The position numbers and the translations under genes were made by a program. Of a DNA stretch of 64,000 bases, positions 25,470 to 34,635 are shown piece after piece (the stretch's first letter is position 1; every line of letters starts with the position of its first letter). Under the pieces are notes generated by a model. That model ran no database searches. It saw only the letters and a program-made list of their open reading frames with translations, and had not been told where the DNA came from. Source of the stretch: Luteimonas huabeiensis HB2 (GTDB taxonomy: Bacteria; Pseudomonadota; Gammaproteobacteria; Xanthomonadales; Xanthomonadaceae); the NCBI RefSeq assembly GCF_000559025.1, contig NZ_JAAN01000032.1, forward strand, positions 1-64,000, written 5' to 3'.

Positions 25470-26876
25470 TCAGGCCGCGGCCGGGATCCGCGCCAGCGCC
25501 GCGTCGATCCGCGCCAGCGCCTCCTCGCGCCCGGCCAGGTACACGGTGTGGCCGATGTCCGGGCTGACCTGGGTGCCGGTGATCGCCACCCGCATGGGCT
25601 GCGCGACCTTGCCCATGCCCAGCCCGAGCGCCGCGGCGGTGGCCTGCAGCGCCTCGTTGACGGCGTCCGCGCTCCAGTCCGGCAGTTCCGCCAGGCGCGC
25701 GCGCGCGTCGGCCAGGGGCGCCCGCGCCTCCGCCTTCAGGTGCTTGGCCACGGCCTTGTCGTCGTACTCGGTCAGCGGGCGGTACCACACCGCCGCGCGC
25801 TCGGCCATGTCGGCCAGGGTCTGCACGCGGTCGCGCAGCGCGACCACCACGTCGGCCGGCGCCGGTCCGCGGGCGAGATCGTAGCCGGCGCGTTGCAGGT
25901 GCCAGACCAGGTGGCCGGCGACGTCCTCGGGCGCGTCGGTCTTCAGGTACTGCTGGTTGAGCCAGCCGAGCTTGGCCGGGTCCAGCCGCGAGGCCTTGGC
26001 GTTGACGTCGGCCAGGTCGAACAGCGCGGTCATCTGCGCGATCGAGAAGATCTCCTGGTCGCCGTGCGACCAGCCCAGCCGCACCAGGTAGTTCAGCAGC
26101 GCGTGCGGCAGGTAGCCGGCCTCCCGGTACTGCATGACGTCGGCGGCGCCGGTGCGCTTGGACAGCTTGGCGCCGTGCTCGTCGAGGATCATCGGCAGGT
26201 GCGCGAAGCGCGGCGGCTCGGCGCCCAGCGCGCGGTAGATGTTGATCTGGCGCGGGGTGTTGTTGACGTGGTCGTCGCCGCGGACCACGTCGGTGATGCC
26301 CATGTCCAGATCGTCGACGACCACCGCGAAGTTGTAGGTCGGGTAGCCGTCGGGGCGGAAGATCACCAGGTCGTCGAGTTCGGCGTTGGCGATCTCGATG
26401 CGGCCCTTGACCAGATCGTCCCAGGCCACCACGCCCTCGGTCGGGTTCTTCAGCCGGATGACGCGGTTAGGATCGTCGCGCCACGGCGCGTTCCGATCGC
26501 GGTAGGCGCCGTTGTAGCGCGGCTTCTCGCCGGCGGCCATGGCGGCCTCCCGCATGGCGTCGAGTTCGGCCTTGGACTCGTAGGCGTAGTAGGCATGGCC
26601 CGCGGCGACGAGCTGCTCGGCCGCCTCGCGATAGCGCTCGACCCGCGCGGTCTGGTAGATCGGGCCCTCGTCGTAGTCCAGGCCCAGCCAGTCCATTGCC
26701 TCCAGGATCGCGTCGATCGCCGCCTGCGTGCTGCGCTCGCGGTCGGTGTCCTCGATGCGCAGCACGAACTGCCCGCCGGCACGGCGCGCGGCCAGCCAGC
26801 AGTACAGCGCGGTACGCGCGCCGCCGATGTGCAGGTAGCCGGTGGGACTGGGGGCGAAGCGGGTGCGGACGGTCAT
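25470..26876 (-). CDS. gltX: Glutamyl-tRNA synthetase
   Basis: A 468-residue class I aminoacyl-tRNA synthetase charging tRNA-Glu. [20 protein letters not shown] holds the HIGH-like motif (HIGG) and KLSKRTGA the KMSKS motif. The body follows the discriminating bacterial GluRS plan through the anticodon-binding helices; the zinc-binding cysteines of some GluRS are absent. Essential cytosolic enzyme. Full length for the family. Confidence 0.97.
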   Translation of the reverse strand: MTVRTRFAPSPTGYLHIGGARTALYCWLAARRAGGQFVLRIEDTDRERSTQAAIDAILEAMDWLGLDYDEGPIYQTARVERYREAAEQLVAAGHAYYAYESKAELDAMREAAMAAGEKPRYNGAYRDRNAPWRDDPNRVIRLKNPTEGVVAWDDLVKGRIEIANAELDDLVIFRPDGYPTYNFAVVVDDLDMGITDVVRGDDHVNNTPRQINIYRALGAEPPRFAHLPMILDEHGAKLSKRTGAADVMQYREAGYLPHALLNYLVRLGWSHGDQEIFSIAQMTALFDLADVNAKASRLDPAKLGWLNQQYLKTDAPEDVAGHLVWHLQRAGYDLARGPAPADVVVALRDRVQTLADMAERAAVWYRPLTEYDDKAVAKHLKAEARAPLADARARLAELPDWSADAVNEALQATAAALGLGMGKVAQPMRVAITGTQVSPDIGHTVYLAGREEALARIDAALARIPAAA

Positions 26877-26914
26877 GGGGGGGCGGCGGTCGCTGTGCGG
26901 GAATCGCGCATTCT

Positions 26915-27012
26915 AAGGGGCCAGGGGTCAGAGGCCAGGGGCCAGGGAAAAGCGCTTCCTGCTTTTGCTTTCCCCTGACCCCTGACCCCTGCCCCCTGGC
27001 CTCTAGCCCCTT
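26915..27012. repeat. 98-bp GGGGTCAGGGG-type inverted repeat
   Basis: Left arm AAGGGGCCAGGGGTCAGAGG continues with further CCAGGGG copies; the right arm mirrors it with CCCCTGACCCCTGACCCC and ends GGCCTCTAGCCCCTT. The centre AAAAGCGCTTCCTGCTTTTGCTTT is AT-richer. The whole would form a long imperfect hairpin in the gap between the divergent gltX and lpxH genes. Unlike the other repeat family in this window. Confidence 0.75.
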
Positions 27013-27023
27013 ATCATTCCCCC

Positions 27024-27746
27024 ATGACCACGCTCTTCGTCTCCGACCTGCACCTGGATCCCGCGCGGCCGGAGATCACCCGGCTGTTCGGCGCGTTCGT
27101 CGACGGCCAGGCGCGCGGTGCCGAGGCGCTGTACATCCTCGGCGACCTGTTCGAGTCCTGGGTCGGCGACGACGATCCCTCCGAGGCCGGCGCCTTCGTC
27201 GCCGAGCGGTTGAAGGCGCTGTCGGAGGCCGGCGTCCCGGTCTGGTTCATGCACGGCAACCGCGACTTCCTGCTCGGCCGCGACTACGCCGCGCGCGCCG
27301 GGATGCGCCTGCTGCCCGACCCGGCGGTGATCGTGCTCGGCGGCCGCCCGGTGCTGCTGACCCATGGCGACCTGCTGTGCACCGACGACACAGACTACCA
27401 GGCGGTGCGCGCGCAGACCCGCGATCCGGCATGGCAGGCGACGATGCTGGCGCAACCGCTGCCGGCGCGGCTCGCCTTCGCCCAGCAGGCGCGCGCGGCC
27501 AGCCAGGCGCGGCAGGGCGCGTTGCGCGAGGCCGGCACCATGGAGACGATCACCGACGTCGCGCCGGCGGCGGTCGATGCGATGTTCGCCCGCTACGGCG
27601 TGGACACCATGATCCACGGCCACACCCACCGCCCCGCGATCCATCGCCTCGACGGCGGCCGCCGCCGGATCGTGCTGGGCGACTGGTACGCGCAGGGCTC
27701 GGTACTGCGCGTCGACGGCGACGACTACCGCCTCGAGGGGCTCTGA
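27024..27746 (+). CDS. lpxH: UDP-2,3-diacylglucosamine diphosphatase
   Basis: A 240-residue metallophosphoesterase of lipid A synthesis, cleaving UDP-2,3-diacylglucosamine to lipid X and UMP at the inner membrane face. All metal blocks are present: [39 protein letters not shown] and HGHTHRP. Confirms a Gram-negative host with lipid A. Its last 22 bp overlap the convergent lanM reading frame. Confidence 0.95.
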   Translation: MTTLFVSDLHLDPARPEITRLFGAFVDGQARGAEALYILGDLFESWVGDDDPSEAGAFVAERLKALSEAGVPVWFMHGNRDFLLGRDYAARAGMRLLPDPAVIVLGGRPVLLTHGDLLCTDDTDYQAVRAQTRDPAWQATMLAQPLPARLAFAQQARAASQARQGALREAGTMETITDVAPAAVDAMFARYGVDTMIHGHTHRPAIHRLDGGRRRIVLGDWYAQGSVLRVDGDDYRLEGL

Positions 27747-30676
27747 GCGGCGCGCATCCTCGCTGCGATGCCGTCGCGCGCGAGCGACGAGCCGCCTACG
27801 CCACAGCGAACTCGGCCGCCGCCGGCCAGCCCGCGCGGACGCGGCGCCGGAGCGGCCTCGAGCAGCAACGGCGAGGGCAGCCTGCAATCCGGGTGCAGCC
27901 GGTTGAGGAAGTGCACCGATCCCGACACCCCGCTCATCAGCCCGGGCGTGTAGGTGTCGCGCGCCAGCCCGCCGACCGCGCCGTCGTACTCCTCCATCGC
28001 CGAGACGATGCGCGCGCCGGCCGGCAGCGCATCGTCGCTGCGCAACCCAGGGGCGAGCGCTTCGGCGCGCGCGAGCAGCTCCCACAGGCTGAGGTCGCCG
28101 TGGCACAGGGTGTGGCTGATGCCCCAGCCGCGGCGCTGGGCGGCGCGCACCGCGCGGCGCAGCGTATCGAGGTGGCGCGCGTCGCCGGTGCGCGCGAACA
28201 GGTCGCAGGCGGCCAGGCCGATGCCGACGCTGCCGTGGCACCAGGTGTCCGGGAACTCGCCGGTCCCAGGCTTGCGCACGTCGGTCCAGTCCTGCGCGTC
28301 CTCGTCGTACAGCGAATCCTCGAACGCGAACGCGCGCGCGGCGAGCGCAGCCCAGCGTTCGCGATCAGCCGCGCTGCCGGCATCGCTCAGCGCCAGCCGC
28401 GCCAGCGCCCAGCCGCTGCCGGTGGCGCCGTGGGCGAAGCCGCCCAGCGGCCGGTGGAAGATCGCGCTGGGCCAGCGCGCGCCGTCGTCGTCGACGATCG
28501 CGGTGGCCTCCAGGCAGCGGCCGGCCTGCGCGGCAAGGTCCAGCCAGCGCGCGTCGCCGTCGGCCGCGGCCAGTTGCAGCAGCGGCACGATGGCGCCGCT
28601 GACGCCCTCCAGCAGGTCGAGGTTGCCGCCCGCCGGGAAACCGCGGCGGGCGATCGCCGCGGCGCTGCGGCGCGCGCGCTGCAACATCTCCGGCTCGCCG
28701 TCGAGCCCATGCAGGGTCAACCAGGTCAGCACCTGCGAGCCCAGGCCGATGAAGCCGCCGACCGCGTCGATCGGTTCATGCGCCTCCAGCGCGTCGGCGA
28801 CCCGGATCGCGCCGGCGATGGCGGCATCGAGCCCCTCGACCGGATCGGCGCGCCCCAGCCGCAGTTCGTGGCGGTAGCCCGCCAGCGCCACCGCGATGCC
28901 GCCCAGGCCGATGTAGAGGTCGGCCTGCAGCGTGCGCATGGTCCAGCCCTCCGGCCCCAGCACCGGACTGATCCAGGTACAGGTGCCGTCGCCGCCGCGC
29001 ACCGACAGCCGCAGCAGCTTCTCCACCGTCGCCGCGGCGAGCCGGCGGCGGCGGCCGTCGAGGTCGCGCGCATGCGGACGGCGGGCGACGACGTCGCGCG
29101 GCGCGCCCTGGCGATCGGCCAGCCGGCCGTTGAGGTAGGCGGTCACCAGCGCGCCGCGGATGGTCAGCTCCTCCATCTCCAGGCGCATCGCGCGCCAGCC
29201 GTCCAGCACGCCATCGACGTCGGCGGGCGCGAGCCGCTCGGCGAACACCGGGATGTCGCCGTGGCGCATGTCCTCGACCTCGGCGGCGATGGCCTGCGGA
29301 TCGCCCGGCGCGACCGGCAGCACCTCGGCGTTGCGGCGCAGGATGTCGCGCGCGCGCGCCAGCGCCGGCGGCTCGTCGTGGAGGGACGCGGGATGCCACA
29401 GCATGCGCATCACCTCCGAGTACGCCTGCGTGGGCCGCCGGATCCGGCGCACGACGCAGCCGGCGAACGGCTCGAGCAGCGGCCGCAGCGCACCGTCGCG
29501 GTCCAGCGCCTGCAGGCGCCGGGTGAGATCGGCGAAGCCTTCGACGACGTGGTTCCAGTGCTGCGAGATGTCCGGGCGCGGACAGGGATGGTTGCGCGCC
29601 GCCGGCAGCTCGACGTCGGCCACCTGCATCCGCGCCGAGGCGGTGCCGGCGCCGGCGATCAGCGGCACCCGGATCTTCGGCTGCTCGCCGGGCAGGGCGC
29701 CGGCGGCGGAGATGTCCACGCCGTGCAGGCCGAGCATCGGCGCGCGGAACGGCACCAGGCCGGTACGCAGCACCGAACTGGTGATGAGCCGGGTGGCCTC
29801 GTCCATCGCCCCGCCCAGGCCGCCGGGCGCGAACGCGATCTCGGGCGAGAACAGGCTTTCGACGTCCACCGCCACCGGCACCGGCCCCGCGGCGACGATG
29901 TTCTCGTGGTGGAGGTCGGTGCCGCCGAGCAGGCGCATTGCCGCCAGCCAGTGGCCGATGTTGCGGTAGAACGCCGCCAGTTCCGCCTCGCCCTCGCAGT
30001 AGCGGTGGGCGACGTATTCGGTCCAGCCGTAGCCGTCGCGCGCGAGCGCGGCCGGCACCCGGATGCGATCGGGCGCGTCGCCCAGGACCCGCGCCAGGAA
30101 ACCGTCCAGGGCGAGATCGATCTCCAGCGGGCGCGGCTTGTACATCGCGCTGCCGCCCTCGAAGACCGCCTGCGCCACCGCCTGCCCGCGGTTGTGCACG
30201 TCGCCCTCGCCCAGCCGCAGCGCGCGCAACGCGCCTTCCGGCCCGCCGATCAGCGCGCGCAGGTGCGGCCGGTCGGCGACAAGCCGCCGCACCAGCAGCG
30301 CCAGCGCCTCGGCGTGCTGGTCGAGCGTGCGCTGCAGGCGCGGCCGCAGTGCCGGATAGCGCGCGTCCAGGTGCGCCTGGAACGCCGGCCGGCAGGCGAG
30401 CGCCATGAATTCCTCGAAGCGCTCGCGCTCGCCGGTCGACTGCAACCGGCCTTCCAGCTGCGCCGCGTGCAGTTCCAGCAGCAGCACCCGGTTGAGCTTG
30501 CGCCGCGCATTGGCGGCCAGGGCGCGATGCGCCGCTTCGGCCGCGATCGCGCGCTCGGCGTCGGCCAGCCCGCGTGCCGCCTCGGCCAGGCGCGCGTCCA
30601 GCCCCCGGCGCGCCTCGGCCGCGATGATCTCGATCGCGCGGTCGAACGCCGCGCCCCCCGCCTGCTGCTCGTCCAT
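27725..30676 (-). CDS. lanM: LanM, class II lanthipeptide synthetase
   Basis: A 983-residue bifunctional synthetase. Residues about 100-560 are the dehydratase domain (DUF4135), with [12 protein letters not shown] and [11 protein letters not shown] giving the kinase-like phosphorylation site. From about 620 to 940 comes the LanC-like cyclase, with zinc ligands Cys813 ([10 protein letters not shown]) and Cys858-His859 (LCHGDLSL). It would phosphorylate and eliminate Ser/Thr in the precursor and close thioether rings with Cys. The precursor gene lies 142 bp upstream on the same strand. The last 40 or so residues, after SPLLLE, are a GC-rich extension overlapping lpxH. Confidence 0.95.
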   Translation of the reverse strand: MDEQQAGGAAFDRAIEIIAAEARRGLDARLAEAARGLADAERAIAAEAAHRALAANARRKLNRVLLLELHAAQLEGRLQSTGERERFEEFMALACRPAFQAHLDARYPALRPRLQRTLDQHAEALALLVRRLVADRPHLRALIGGPEGALRALRLGEGDVHNRGQAVAQAVFEGGSAMYKPRPLEIDLALDGFLARVLGDAPDRIRVPAALARDGYGWTEYVAHRYCEGEAELAAFYRNIGHWLAAMRLLGGTDLHHENIVAAGPVPVAVDVESLFSPEIAFAPGGLGGAMDEATRLITSSVLRTGLVPFRAPMLGLHGVDISAAGALPGEQPKIRVPLIAGAGTASARMQVADVELPAARNHPCPRPDISQHWNHVVEGFADLTRRLQALDRDGALRPLLEPFAGCVVRRIRRPTQAYSEVMRMLWHPASLHDEPPALARARDILRRNAEVLPVAPGDPQAIAAEVEDMRHGDIPVFAERLAPADVDGVLDGWRAMRLEMEELTIRGALVTAYLNGRLADRQGAPRDVVARRPHARDLDGRRRRLAAATVEKLLRLSVRGGDGTCTWISPVLGPEGWTMRTLQADLYIGLGGIAVALAGYRHELRLGRADPVEGLDAAIAGAIRVADALEAHEPIDAVGGFIGLGSQVLTWLTLHGLDGEPEMLQRARRSAAAIARRGFPAGGNLDLLEGVSGAIVPLLQLAAADGDARWLDLAAQAGRCLEATAIVDDDGARWPSAIFHRPLGGFAHGATGSGWALARLALSDAGSAADRERWAALAARAFAFEDSLYDEDAQDWTDVRKPGTGEFPDTWCHGSVGIGLAACDLFARTGDARHLDTLRRAVRAAQRRGWGISHTLCHGDLSLWELLARAEALAPGLRSDDALPAGARIVSAMEEYDGAVGGLARDTYTPGLMSGVSGSVHFLNRLHPDCRLPSPLLLEAAPAPRPRGLAGGGRVRCGVGGSSLARDGIAARMRAAQSPSRR

Positions 30677-30785
30677 GTCCTGCCTCGGTCGTGGATGTCC
30701 ATGCGCCGTGCGCGCATCGGCGGCGCCTGGCGCAATCGCCGGGCGCGCGGGACGACGGCCCGGCCGGGGGCCGGGCGCCGTACGG

Positions 30786-30810
30786 GAACGGGCCCGCGAG
30801 GGGCCCGTTC
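30786..30810 (-). terminator. Hairpin between lanA and lanM, possible attenuator
   Basis: A perfect 10-bp stem, GAACGGGCCC / GGGCCCGTTC, with a 5-base loop, begins 8 bp after the lanA stop. No T-run follows, so it may be an attenuator or an RNA-stability hairpin rather than a full terminator. Such hairpins between lanA and modification genes set precursor in excess of enzyme in other lantibiotic operons. Confidence 0.6.
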
Positions 30811-30818
30811 GGTTCGGA

Positions 30819-31007
30819 CTAGCAACAGTGGCTGGGCGGCGACGCCGTGCAGGAGCTGCACTGGGTCAGGAGGAAGAAGTCGCGGTGGGTCATCGCCGCC
30901 TCGGTCGCCGCGATGCCCTCCACGTACAGCGAACCCGCGGGGTTCTCGTAGCCGTCCACGCTGTCGGCGCCGCTCAGCCAGCCGCGGACGATGTCTTCGT
31001 GCTGCAT
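30819..31007 (-). CDS. lanA: Lanthipeptide precursor with mersacidin-like leader
   Basis: A 62-residue precursor peptide. Leader features match the mersacidin/lichenicidin class: an early IVRGW (mersacidin has IIRSW) and an ENPAG motif at residues 21-25 (mersacidin QNPAG), then an acidic stretch. The C-terminus, about residues 48-62, TQCSSCTASPPSHCC, holds four Cys (50, 53, 61, 62) and six Ser/Thr, enough for up to four thioether rings. No GG or GA cleavage site precedes it clearly, so the core boundary is uncertain. AAGGAG lies 7 bases before the ATG. lanM follows on the same strand. Confidence 0.88.
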   Translation of the reverse strand: MQHEDIVRGWLSGADSVDGYENPAGSLYVEGIAATEAAMTHRDFFLLTQCSSCTASPPSHCC

Positions 31008-31247
31008 GTCGTATCTCCTTGTCGATCGGATCAACTTACGAAGGGCCGCCTGCACGCCCACGGGAAAACGCGATCCGACCTTCCCCGTCGAACGCACCCA
31101 CGGCATCTGGACGGGGCGATGAGCCGGCGCTCCGGCCCGGCGCGTCGCTCCGCCCCGCCCCGATACTGGGCCCGGCGCAGCCCGGCGTCCACGATGGTCG
31201 TCACACTGTCCCGGCATCCGAGCTCCCCGGGCCGGCCGGCGCCCGCA

Positions 31248-32060
31248 TCAGGGTCCGAGCGCCGCCGCCCGCAGCGCGTCCAGTTCCTCGGCGCTGAAGC
31301 CGGCCGCGGCGCGCGCGTCGAGATTGAACGGCCCGTGCAGCACCGTGCGGGCGTACTCGGCCAGCAGTTCGCGGAAGCGCGGCTCCGGCGCGATCCCGCG
31401 CTGCGCGCAGTACCAGCGGAACCAGCGGCTGCCGGCGGCGACGTGCGCGACTTCCTCGGCCAGGATCACTTCGAGGATGTCGGCGGTCTCGTCGTCGCCC
31501 TGCGCGCGCAGCTTCACGATCATGCCGGGCGTCACGTCGAGCCCGCGCGCCTCCAGCACGCGCGGCACCAGCGCCATCCGCGCCAGGCCGTCGTGGGCGG
31601 TCTTCTCGCACATCTCCCACAGGCCGTTGTGGGCGTCGAAGTCGCCGTAGTCGCGGCCCAGCGCGCGCAGGCGGTCGCGCAGCAGCACGAAGTGCCGGGC
31701 CTCGTCGTCGGCGATCGCGGCCCAGTCGGCGTAGAACGCGTCCGGCAGGCCGCGGAAGCGGTAGACCGCGTCCCAGGCGAGGTCGATCGCGTTGAGCTCG
31801 ATGTGGGCGATGGCGTGGACGAAGGCCGCGCGCCCCTCGGGCGTGCCGAGGCCGCGCCTGGGCAGTTCGCGCGGGTGCACCAGCCGCGGGCGCGGCGGCC
31901 GCCCGGGCATGCGGATCGGCTCGGGGGGCGGGTCGCCGGCGGCGATGGGCAGTTCCCCGCGCGCGAACGCGGCCGCCGCGGCGCGGGTCAGCGCGACCTT
32001 GTCGTCGGGATCGCACGCGTCCAGGCAGGCGCGCGCGGCGCGCAGCAGGCTCGCGCTCAT
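31248..32060 (-). CDS. DUF455 family, ferritin-like protein
   Basis: About 270 residues, matching the DUF455 family. HIELNAIDLAWDA, DDEARHFVLL and EEVAHVAAG give the Glu and Glu-x-x-His pattern of a di-iron four-helix ferritin-like fold. The reaction is unknown. The ATG at 32060 gives MSASLLRAARAC; a start at 32072 would add four residues. It follows purF by about 40 bp on the same strand. Confidence 0.82.
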   Translation of the reverse strand: MSASLLRAARACLDACDPDDKVALTRAAAAAFARGELPIAAGDPPPEPIRMPGRPPRPRLVHPRELPRRGLGTPEGRAAFVHAIAHIELNAIDLAWDAVYRFRGLPDAFYADWAAIADDEARHFVLLRDRLRALGRDYGDFDAHNGLWEMCEKTAHDGLARMALVPRVLEARGLDVTPGMIVKLRAQGDDETADILEVILAEEVAHVAAGSRWFRWYCAQRGIAPEPRFRELLAEYARTVLHGPFNLDARAAAGFSAEELDALRAAALGP

Positions 32061-32097
32061 CGCGCCGCGCACCGCCCGGCCGATGCCCGCGCCCGCC

Positions 32098-33570
32098 TCA
32101 CGAGGCGACGCGGCGCTTCTTCTTCGCCTCGTCCGAGCGCAGCTGCTGCAGGCGCTCGAAGTAGCCCGGCTCGATGCCGGTGACGTACTCGCCGCTGAAG
32201 CAGGAGCTGTCGAAGCGCATGCCCTCGAACTTGTGCCCGGCCACCGCCTTCTCCAGGTCGGCGAGGTCCTGGTAGATCAGCCAGTCGCAGCCCAGCAGCT
32301 GCTCGATCTCGCGCTCGCTGCGGCCGTTGGCGACCAGTTCGTCGGCCGAGGGCATGTCGATGCCGTAGATGTTCGGATAGCGCACCGGCGGCGCCGCCGA
32401 GGCCAGGTAGACCTTGCGCGCGCCGGCGTCGCGGGCCATCTGCACGATCTGCCGCGAGGTGGTGCCGCGCACGATGGAATCGTCCACCAGCAGCACCACC
32501 CGGTTGCGGAACTCCAGCGGGATCGGGTTGAGCTTGCGCTTGACCGACTTCGCGCGCTCGCCCTGCCCCGGCATGATGAAGGTGCGGCCGACGTAGCGGT
32601 TCTTGATGAAGCCCTCGCGGTACTTCACGTCGAGCACGTTGGCGATCTCCAGCGCGGAATCGCGCGAGGTGTCCGGGATCGGGATCACCACGTCGATGTC
32701 GTGGTCCGGGCGCTCGCGCAGGATCTTCTCGCCCAGGGTCACGCCCATGCGCATGCGCGCCTTGTGCACCGAGATGTTCTCGATCATCGAGTCCGGCCGC
32801 GCGAAGTACACGTACTCGAAGATGCACGGCGCATGCGGGGCCGGCTCGGCGCAGGGGCGATGGTGCAGTTCGCCGCGCGCGGTGATCACGATGCCCTCGC
32901 CCGGCGCCACGTCGCGCAGGCGCTCGAAGCCGAGGATGTCCAGCGCCACCGACTCCGAGGCCACCGCGTACTCGCTGCCGGCGGCGGTCTCGCGGCGGCC
33001 CAGCACCAGCGGGCGGATGCCGTGCGGATCGCGGAAGGCGACCAGCCCCAGGCCGAGCACGGTCGCGACCACCGCGTAGCCGCCCTTGGCGCGGCGGTTC
33101 ACGCCCTCGATGGCGCGGAACGCCGCGTCCGGCGTCAGCGCCTTCTGCCGGTCCAGCTCGTGCGCGAACACGTTGAGCAGGACCTCGGAATCCGAATCGG
33201 TATTGATGTTGCGGCGGTCCTGCTCGAACACCTCGCGGCGCAGCGCGTCGGTGTTGATCAGGTTGCCGTTGTGGGCGAGCGCGATGCCGTAGGGCGAGTT
33301 GACGTAGAACGGCTGCGCCTCGTCGCTGCCTTCGGAGCCCGCGGTCGGGTAGCGGCAGTGGGCGATGCCGACCCGGCCCTCGAGCAGGGCCATCGCGCGG
33401 GCGTCGAAGACGTCGCGCACCAGGCCGTTGCCCTTGTGCACGCGCAACTGGGTGCCGACCGCGGTGGCGATGCCCGCGGCGTCCTGGCCGCGGTGCTGGA
33501 GGACGGTCAGGCCGTCGTAGAGGGCTGGGGCGACCTCGGAAGTTCCGACGATGCCGACGATGCCGCACAT
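32098..33570 (-). CDS. purF: Amidophosphoribosyltransferase
   Basis: A 490-residue enzyme of the first committed step of purine synthesis (PRPP and glutamine to phosphoribosylamine). MCGIVGIVG gives the N-terminal catalytic cysteine after Met removal, [10 protein letters not shown] the glutaminase loop, and [19 protein letters not shown] the PRPP-binding motif. Full length. It follows the SPOR-domain gene by 87 bp; cvpA, usually found just before purF, is absent. Confidence 0.97.
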   Translation of the reverse strand: MCGIVGIVGTSEVAPALYDGLTVLQHRGQDAAGIATAVGTQLRVHKGNGLVRDVFDARAMALLEGRVGIAHCRYPTAGSEGSDEAQPFYVNSPYGIALAHNGNLINTDALRREVFEQDRRNINTDSDSEVLLNVFAHELDRQKALTPDAAFRAIEGVNRRAKGGYAVVATVLGLGLVAFRDPHGIRPLVLGRRETAAGSEYAVASESVALDILGFERLRDVAPGEGIVITARGELHHRPCAEPAPHAPCIFEYVYFARPDSMIENISVHKARMRMGVTLGEKILRERPDHDIDVVIPIPDTSRDSALEIANVLDVKYREGFIKNRYVGRTFIMPGQGERAKSVKRKLNPIPLEFRNRVVLLVDDSIVRGTTSRQIVQMARDAGARKVYLASAAPPVRYPNIYGIDMPSADELVANGRSEREIEQLLGCDWLIYQDLADLEKAVAGHKFEGMRFDSSCFSGEYVTGIEPGYFERLQQLRSDEAKKKRRVAS

Positions 33571-33657
33571 GGGGATTCACCTGTCTGGAAAGCGGGCGCC
33601 CGGTCCGCGCGGTCCGGGCGCGGGCGGGCGGAACGGGCCGGCGCGGACGCCGGGCCC

Positions 33658-34605
33658 TCAGGGATGGCTGCGTACCAGTCCGTCGACGCCGGTCTTGCCC
33701 CGGATCTGCGCGCGCAGCCGCTCGGCCTCGGCGCGGTCGAGCACCGGACCGGCCTTGACCCGGGTCAGCCGGCCGCGCTCGGTCTGCACGGTATCGGTGA
33801 ACGCGCCGATGCCGGCCGCGCGCACGCGCTCGCGCAGCGCCTCGGCGTCGGCGGCGTTGCTGAAGGCGCCGAGCTGGACCACGAAGCCGGCGCCGGCCGC
33901 CGCGGCGGGCACGGGCGCGGGTGCGGGCTTCGCGGGCGGCGGGGCGGGCGACGCCGGTGCCGGCGCCTGCTGCCGCGGCGGACGCGACGCGGCCGGCGCG
34001 GTGGCGGCGGCCGGCGCTGCATCGAGCGCGATCACCCGGGCGTCGTTGGTGCCTATGCGGGAGGCGGCCACCCGCACGGCTTCGGCATCGGCGCGGCTGG
34101 CATAGGGACCGATGCGCACGCGCCACACGGTCTTGCCGGACACCGTGGCCCGCGCGCTCTCGGCGGGCAGATCCTCGGCGCGCAGGCGATTGACCACGGT
34201 CTCGGCATCGACGCTGTTGCCGTAGCTGCCGAAGTGCACCGCGTAGGCGCCGCCGGCGGCGGTGGCCGGCAGCGCGGGGGCGGTGCCGGCGGTCTGCGCG
34301 CGCGCGGCGGCGGTGTCGACGGTGGGCAGCCCGCCGTCCGCGGCGGGGGCCGCTGCCGGGGCGGGCGCGGCGCCGGCGCGGCGCCGGGCCTCCAGCACGC
34401 CGCCGTCGGCGGGCGCCGGCGGCGGCGCGATCAGCGGCAGGTCGCGGGTCACCATCTCGCCGCGGGGGGCCTCCGGCAGATCCAGCGGCAGATCGGACAC
34501 GCCGCTGTCGGGCGCCGGCCCCTTGACCAGCATCGGCAGGAAGATCACCGCCAGCGCGATCAGCACGGCCGCGCCGATCAGGCGCTGTTTCAGTCCGGGA
34601 TCCAT
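33658..34605 (-). CDS. SPOR-domain protein (DedD-like), two SPOR repeats
   Basis: A 315-residue inner-membrane protein with a short cytoplasmic N-terminus, one membrane helix (LIGAAVLIALAVIFLPMLV, residues 8-26), an Ala/Pro linker and two SPOR domains: one from about residue 118 (YAVHFGSYGNSVDAET) and one at the C-terminus (FVVQLGAFSNAADAEA). SPOR domains bind denuded glycan at the division septum. E. coli DedD has one SPOR domain. Position between folC and purF is that of DedD. Confidence 0.88.
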   Translation of the reverse strand: MDPGLKQRLIGAAVLIALAVIFLPMLVKGPAPDSGVSDLPLDLPEAPRGEMVTRDLPLIAPPPAPADGGVLEARRRAGAAPAPAAAPAADGGLPTVDTAAARAQTAGTAPALPATAAGGAYAVHFGSYGNSVDAETVVNRLRAEDLPAESARATVSGKTVWRVRIGPYASRADAEAVRVAASRIGTNDARVIALDAAPAAATAPAASRPPRQQAPAPASPAPPPAKPAPAPVPAAAAGAGFVVQLGAFSNAADAEALRERVRAAGIGAFTDTVQTERGRLTRVKAGPVLDRAEAERLRAQIRGKTGVDGLVRSHP

Positions 34606-34635
34606 CGACGTCTCGCGAAACGAGGGCGGCGGAAA

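Noticed and set aside
31008-31217. A longer, 132-residue version of the lanthipeptide precursor
   Set aside because: The upstream 70 residues are basic and unlike a leader; the internal ATG at 31007 has a perfect AAGGAG site and the leader motifs follow it.
26696-31297. A 1533-codon open frame on the plus strand opposite lanM and gltX
   Set aside because: Its translation is Arg/Ala/Gln-rich with no domain, and the opposite strand encodes clear LanM and GltX. Long antisense frames are expected at this GC content.
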